9,352 nucleotides of DNA from an uncultured Bacteroidota bacterium (lineage in GTDB: Bacteria > Bacteroidota > Bacteroidia > Chitinophagales > Chitinophagaceae): assembly GCA_903912405.1 (NCBI GenBank), contig CAIWHF010000193.1, forward strand, positions 1-9,352. The letters run 5' to 3'. Made by a program: the position numbers and the translations under genes. This document shows positions 5,666-9,352 of this stretch, piece after piece; positions within the stretch are counted from its first letter, which is position 1; every line of letters starts with the position of its first letter. A model generated the notes under the pieces. It did no database searches. It had not been told where the DNA came from and saw only the letters and a program-made list of their open reading frames with translations.

Positions 5666-7180
5666 ATGAGTTTTATAAGTCCAGCTTTAAAAAGTTTAAT
5701 TAAATTACGCAAAAGCGTAATGGACAATTTTTTGCTTAATCCTATCGATACACAGAAGCAAGTTTTTAATAAATTAATAAGCAGTGCCCAGTTTACCGAA
5801 TATGGCAAAGACCATAATTTTGAAAAAATAAACTCGATACAGGACTTCCAACAACAAGTACCCATCAACGATTACGAATCTTTAAAAAAGTATATAGAAT
5901 CAACTATTGAAGGGCAACAGAATATTCTATGGCCTTCAGAAATTAATTGGTTTGCAAAGAGTAGTGGCACTACAAGTGATAAAAGTAAATTCATACCCGT
6001 ATCTCCCGAGTCTTTAAAAGAAAATCATTTCAAATCTGGGAAAGATATTCTTTCCTTGTATATCCAACAATTTCCGGACTCCAATATAACCGATGGAAAA
6101 TGCTTAGTAATTGGCGGTAGTCATCAAATAAATCAAATGACAGAAGATTCTTTTTACGGAGATCTTTCTGCTGTTATGATTCAAAATATGCCAAGCACGT
6201 GGCAATTATTAAGAACACCCGAAATGGCAACGGCTTTAATGAGCGAATGGGAAGAGAAGATTGAACGCATTGCGCAAGAAACTATTCATGAAAATGTAAC
6301 CTTCATAGCCGGAGTGCCCACTTGGACGGTAGTACTTATAAAACGTATTTTTGAAATCACCGGCAAAGATAATTTACTAGATGTGTGGCCAAATTTGGAA
6401 TTATACATTCATGGCGGCGTTAGTTTCACTCCCTATAGAGCGCAATTTCAATCGATGATTAGAGGAGATCAAATGCATTATTTAGAAACCTACAATGCAT
6501 CGGAAGGATTTTTTGCTGCTCAAGATGATTTGAAAGAAGAAGGCATGGCCTTGTTTTTAAACCATGGTATTTTTTATGAATTTTTACCCATTGAGCAAAT
6601 TGGAGAGGTCCATCCAAGCACCTGCTTACTGCATGAAGTAGAACTCGGAAAAAATTACGCCCTAATTATATCAACTAATGGAGGATTATGGCGCTACAAT
6701 GTTGGCGATACCGTTCAATTTACTTCCTTAGATCCGTTTAGAATTAAAGTGAGTGGTAGGGTTAAATTTTTCATCAATGCCTTTGGCGAAGAAGTGATTG
6801 TAGATAATGCCGATCAAGCCATTACAAGTGCTTGCGAAAAAACGGGAGCTTTAGTAAGCGACTATACCGCTGCACCTATCTTTATGGACGCCAACACTAA
6901 CGGAGCTCATGAATGGCTAATTGAATTTGATAAGGCCCCTTCAGATTTAAATGTATTTATTGAAACACTTGATCAAACGTTACAAAAAATAAATTCGGAT
7001 TACGAAGCTAAACGCTATAAAAACATTGCCTTACGAATGCCTGTAGTTCATGCGATTCCAAAAGGCTCGTTCCACGAATGGCTAAAATCTAAAGGAAAAT
7101 TGGGAGGTCAGCATAAAATACCTAGACTTAGCAATGATCGAAATTGGATAGAAGAAATGAAACAATTTATGAAGATCTAA
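5666..7180 (+). CDS. GH3 auxin-responsive promoter family protein (acyl-acid amido synthetase of the ANL superfamily)
   Basis: Members of this family activate a carboxylic acid with ATP to an acyl-adenylate and then join it to an amine, usually of an amino acid. Plant GH3 enzymes do this with auxin and jasmonate; the bacterial substrates are largely unknown. At 504 residues it is in the normal range. All three nucleotide-binding motifs are present: SSGTTSDKSKFIP (99-111), YNASEG (276-281) and YNVGD (344-348). The C-terminal mobile domain is intact and ends in KSKGKLGGQHKIPRLSND (474-491), typical of Bacteroidota members. No signal peptide or membrane segment is seen, so it should be cytosolic. 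The ATG at 5666 follows a good promoter. The gene lies 68 bp after lptB, and its stop overlaps that of convergent ysxC by 4 bp. 'Auxin' in the family name should not be read as evidence for auxin chemistry. Confidence 0.93.
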   Translation: MSFISPALKSLIKLRKSVMDNFLLNPIDTQKQVFNKLISSAQFTEYGKDHNFEKINSIQDFQQQVPINDYESLKKYIESTIEGQQNILWPSEINWFAKSSGTTSDKSKFIPVSPESLKENHFKSGKDILSLYIQQFPDSNITDGKCLVIGGSHQINQMTEDSFYGDLSAVMIQNMPSTWQLLRTPEMATALMSEWEEKIERIAQETIHENVTFIAGVPTWTVVLIKRIFEITGKDNLLDVWPNLELYIHGGVSFTPYRAQFQSMIRGDQMHYLETYNASEGFFAAQDDLKEEGMALFLNHGIFYEFLPIEQIGEVHPSTCLLHEVELGKNYALIISTNGGLWRYNVGDTVQFTSLDPFRIKVSGRVKFFINAFGEEVIVDNADQAITSACEKTGALVSDYTAAPIFMDANTNGAHEWLIEFDKAPSDLNVFIETLDQTLQKINSDYEAKRYKNIALRMPVVHAIPKGSFHEWLKSKGKLGGQHKIPRLSNDRNWIEEMKQFMKI

Positions 7181-7797
7181 TGCTCTTCGGCTTCAGGGTT
7201 ATGCCAATCAAAAATCATTTCGTCTAAATAGCCCAACAATTCTATTTTCCCTAAATGTTTTACCGTACTCGTTATAAAACTTCTAGGAATAAATTGCCAT
7301 TCTTGACGCATAGTTTCTATAAACTGTTTCGCATTTTTAGATGCTTCTCTTTGTGTAATTTTATCTGCTTTAGTAAATACAATATTGAAAGGAACTTTCC
7401 ACTCCCCCAATTGTGCTAAAAAATCTAAATCGTTTTTTTGAGGTTTTAATCGCACATCAATCAATACAAATACCGTAACTAGGTTTTCTCTTTTTTGCAA
7501 ATAGTTAGCTATCATTTTTTGCCAAGCCGCTCTTTGGGTTTGTGATACTTTTGCATAACCATAACCTGGTAAATCTACGAGATACCAATTTTTATTGATT
7601 ATAAAATGATTGATGGTTTGCGTTTTACCGGGATTCGAAGATACTTTGGCTAACTTAGTAGAGCTCGTTAGCATGTTGATCAAAGATGACTTACCTACAT
7701 TACTTCGCCCAATAAAGGCAAATTCAGGCATATCCGGCGTCGGACAAGCGTCGACTCGAACATTACTAATTAAATATGTGGCAGATTTTATGTCCAT
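7177..7797 (-). CDS. ysxC: YsxC/EngB ribosome biogenesis GTP-binding protein
   Basis: This essential TRAFAC-class GTPase acts in large ribosomal subunit assembly. With the ATG at 7797 it has 206 residues, normal for the family. G1 is GRSNVGKS at 30-37, the G2 region is PGKTQTINHF at 56-65, G3 is DLPGYG at 75-80, G4 is TKAD at 142-145 and G5 is around TST at 176-178. A longer frame begins at 7827 and adds ten residues (MVCKNKLHLS), but MDIKSATYLISN matches the usual start of the family, and the longer version would overlap the menG start. The gene is divergent from menG, with 28 bp between the two start codons, and its TAG stop overlaps the TAA of the GH3-family gene. Its promoter must lie within the menG coding region; a TAAATTTG on the minus strand at 7878-7885 is one candidate, about 80 nt upstream. 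Confidence 0.95.
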   Translation of the reverse strand: MDIKSATYLISNVRVDACPTPDMPEFAFIGRSNVGKSSLINMLTSSTKLAKVSSNPGKTQTINHFIINKNWYLVDLPGYGYAKVSQTQRAAWQKMIANYLQKRENLVTVFVLIDVRLKPQKNDLDFLAQLGEWKVPFNIVFTKADKITQREASKNAKQFIETMRQEWQFIPRSFITSTVKHLGKIELLGYLDEMIFDWHNPEAEEH

Positions 7798-7811
7798 TGA
7801 TAAATGTAGCT

Positions 7812-7819
7812 TATTTTTG
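7812..7819 (+). promoter_or_regulatory. menG: Candidate -7 box for menG, 7 nt from the start codon
   Basis: TATTTTTG matches TAnnTTTG completely. Its last base is 7 nt before the A of the menG ATG, so transcription would begin at or within a base or two of the start codon. No good TTTG -33 element is visible; a TTTT at 7786-7789 is 22 nt upstream. Confidence 0.55.
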
Positions 7820-7825
7820 CACACC

Positions 7826-8575
7826 ATGCAACCTAATTCAAATCAAAATAGAAAAGTTGTAGTTCCAGATGCGAGCTCAAATTTAAGCAAGAAAAATCAA
7901 GTAGCAGACATGTTTAACAACATTGCTAAAAAATATGATTTATTAAACCGTATTTTATCAGTAGGCATCGATAAAATTTGGCGTAAAAAAGCGATTGCTT
8001 CTATACAGTCTTGTCATCCTCAAAGAATTTTAGATGTAGCCACCGGCACTGCCGACTTAGCCTTACAAGCCGCTACCCTAAACCCACAGCATATTATTGG
8101 AATTGATATTGCAGAACAAATGTTGGCTGTTGGTAGAAAAAAAATTGAGACGGTAAAAAAAACAGAACAAATACAATTATTATTAGGTGATAGTGAGGCT
8201 ATTCAATTTCAAGAAAATTATTTTGATGCGGTAACGTGTGCCTATGGCGTACGAAATTTTGAGCACTTAGAAGCTGGCCTAAAAGAAATGAACCGTGTGC
8301 TCAGATCGGGTGGTCGCTTAGCTATCCTAGAATTTTCGCATCCTAAAAAAACACCTATAAAACAATTGTATCAATTTTATTTTAAGTATATCTTACCAGG
8401 CATTGGCAAACTTGGATCTAAGGATAATAAGGCGTATACATATTTACCGACTAGTGTGCAAGCATTTCCCGAAGGGGCAACTTTCTGTGCTATTCTTGAG
8501 GAGGCCGGTTTTAAAGATGTACAGGCAAAACCATTAAGCTTTGGGATTACTACCTTATATACTGCAACAAAATAA
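7826..8575 (+). CDS. menG: Demethylmenaquinone methyltransferase (MenG/UbiE)
   Basis: This SAM-dependent methyltransferase carries out the last step of menaquinone synthesis, C-methylation of demethylmenaquinone. Bacteroidota generally use menaquinone, so menG is a better name here than ubiE. It has 249 residues from the ATG at 7826. The first UbiE signature is YDLLNRILSVGIDKIW at 37-52, SAM motif I is LDVATGTAD at 69-77, AYGVRNF lies at 139-145 and the second signature RVLRSGGRLAILEFS at 157-171. The open frame extends upstream to 7610, but that part is antisense to ysxC and has no family similarity; MQPNSNQNRK followed by KKNQVADMFNNIAKKYD fits the family. The gene is divergent from ysxC and followed by porT after 56 bp, a gene pairing often seen in this phylum. 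Confidence 0.95.
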   Translation: MQPNSNQNRKVVVPDASSNLSKKNQVADMFNNIAKKYDLLNRILSVGIDKIWRKKAIASIQSCHPQRILDVATGTADLALQAATLNPQHIIGIDIAEQMLAVGRKKIETVKKTEQIQLLLGDSEAIQFQENYFDAVTCAYGVRNFEHLEAGLKEMNRVLRSGGRLAILEFSHPKKTPIKQLYQFYFKYILPGIGKLGSKDNKAYTYLPTSVQAFPEGATFCAILEEAGFKDVQAKPLSFGITTLYTATK

Positions 8576-8602
8576 ACGTTTTAAAATCACGTTAATTAGT
8601 TG

Positions 8603-8610
8603 TAAATTTA
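8603..8610 (+). promoter_or_regulatory. porT: Weak candidate -7 box for porT
   Basis: TAAATTTA is one base off TAnnTTTG and lies 22 nt before the porT ATG. It sits in TTGTAAATTTA (8600-8610), the same 11-mer found upstream of lptB at 4794-4804. A TTTT lies 20 nt upstream as a poor -33 element. It may supplement read-through from menG. Confidence 0.3.
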
Positions 8611-8631
8611 CCTTCAAGATTCAACGTACTA

Positions 8632-9336
8632 ATGGCTTTAGTTAAAAAAATAATAATTCTTTGCTGTCTACTTTTTGCAAGTCAACAAGAACTTCGCGCG
8701 CAACGATTTATTTTAAACTTGCCCGATCATGATCAAAAGAAATATTATTTTGGGCTCACCTTTGGTTTGAATTTTGCTACCTATCAGGCATCCTACACCT
8801 CGAGCTTTGTAAATACCGATACATTTATACGCATATTACCCTCCTGGTCTCCTGGGTTTAATTTAGGGCTTATGGGTAATCTTAAGCTCACTAAATTTAT
8901 CGACATACGATTAGTACCTTCTTTGAGTTTTTCTGAAAAGCGATTAGATTTTAATAAAATTGGCTATGACACGATTGTAACAAAATCAATTGAATCTATT
9001 TACGTTCACATTCCCTTACAATTAAAATTCAAAAGTGAGCGTATTCGCAATTTTAGATTCTATGTGTTGTTAGGTGCCAAATATGATTATGATATGGCTG
9101 CCAATGCGCGATCAAAAAGAAATGACGAATACATTAAAGTAAAACCAAATGATTTGGGCTATGAGTTTGGAATGGGTTTTGAATTTTATAACCCTAATTT
9201 TATATTTGCTCCTGAGATCAAATTAAGTCAAGGCTTGATGAATCAAATATATAAAGATAAAAATATTCCGCTTACCAATGCTATAGACCAGCTAAACACG
9301 CGTAGCATAGTAATTAGTATACACTTACAAGGATAA
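8632..9336 (+). CDS. porT: PorT/SprT, type IX secretion and gliding-associated outer membrane beta-barrel protein
   Basis: This 234-residue protein resembles PorT of Porphyromonas gingivalis and SprT of Flavobacterium johnsoniae, which are needed for type IX secretion. A signal peptide covers about residues 1-23 (MALVKKIIILCCLLFASQQELRA), with likely cleavage before Gln24. After it, RFILNLPDHDQKKYYFGLTFGLNFATY matches the typical opening of the family. The rest shows alternating polar and hydrophobic stretches typical of a small outer membrane barrel, for example FIDIRLVPSLSFSEKRL, YVHIPLQLKFKS and the closing SIVISIHLQG. Its position directly after menG agrees with the conserved ubiE-porT arrangement in Bacteroidota. 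It is complete, ending 16 bp before the window edge. Because many small barrel proteins look alike, neighbourhood adds to the call; I am fairly sure of porT over a generic outer membrane barrel. Confidence 0.88.
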   Translation: MALVKKIIILCCLLFASQQELRAQRFILNLPDHDQKKYYFGLTFGLNFATYQASYTSSFVNTDTFIRILPSWSPGFNLGLMGNLKLTKFIDIRLVPSLSFSEKRLDFNKIGYDTIVTKSIESIYVHIPLQLKFKSERIRNFRFYVLLGAKYDYDMAANARSKRNDEYIKVKPNDLGYEFGMGFEFYNPNFIFAPEIKLSQGLMNQIYKDKNIPLTNAIDQLNTRSIVISIHLQG

Positions 9337-9352
9337 TATAAAGCACTTCAAA

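Noticed and set aside
5602..5868. Minus-strand open frame of 88 codons
   Set aside because: It is antisense to the GH3-family promoter and N-terminus and shows no family resemblance.
7610..7825. Upstream in-frame extension of menG (72 extra residues)
   Set aside because: It is antisense to the conserved YsxC coding sequence and has no resemblance to the MenG family; the family start fits ATG 7826.
7798..7827. Ten-residue N-terminal extension of YsxC
   Set aside because: The extension overlaps the menG start codon and the menG -7 box, and YsxC proteins normally begin at a position matching MDIKSA, at 7797.

Overview
The window is AT-rich and comes from a member of the Bacteroidota. Three things support this: GldF/GldG and PorT, which are restricted to that phylum; the near absence of Shine-Dalgarno sequences; and Bacteroidota-type -7 promoter boxes (TAnnTTTG) in front of most transcription units. 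Two genes start with TTG (an M23 peptidase and lptB). I see no mobile elements, CRISPR arrays, tRNA or rRNA genes, and no sign of recent transfer. It reads as a compact chromosomal housekeeping region. Genus cannot be decided from this sequence.

Layout from left to right: (1) On the minus strand, gldF is followed by gldG, which runs off the left edge; together they encode the ABC-2 type membrane part of the gliding-associated transporter. (2) Divergent from these is a plus-strand pair made of a membrane-anchored M23 (LytM-type) murein endopeptidase and a class D (OXA-type) beta-lactamase with a lipoprotein-like N-terminus, 9 bp apart. (3) A perfect 15-bp hairpin terminator lies between the beta-lactamase gene and convergent metF, overlapping both stop codons. 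(4) A 140-bp divergent promoter region separates metF from lptB. (5) lptB is followed by a GH3-family acyl-acid amido synthetase gene with its own well-formed promoter. (6) That gene overlaps the end of the convergent GTPase gene ysxC/engB by 4 bp. (7) Divergent from ysxC are menG (ubiE) and then porT/sprT, which nearly reaches the right edge.

Most genes serve the cell envelope: LPS export (LptB), peptidoglycan remodelling and beta-lactam handling (M23 and OXA), gliding and type IX secretion (GldF, GldG, PorT), and respiratory quinone synthesis (MenG). MetF (one-carbon metabolism) and YsxC (ribosome assembly) are general housekeeping genes. The GH3 enzyme is the least understood: its ATP-binding and adenylation motifs are intact, but its substrate cannot be told from sequence.

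Nothing here is clearly a new system. The points most worth a second look are the M23/beta-lactamase operon with its atypical SxL motif and hairpin insertion, the intact bacterial GH3 enzyme beside lptB, and two genes whose start codons lie at the same 7-nt distance from a -7 box, suggesting leaderless transcripts.
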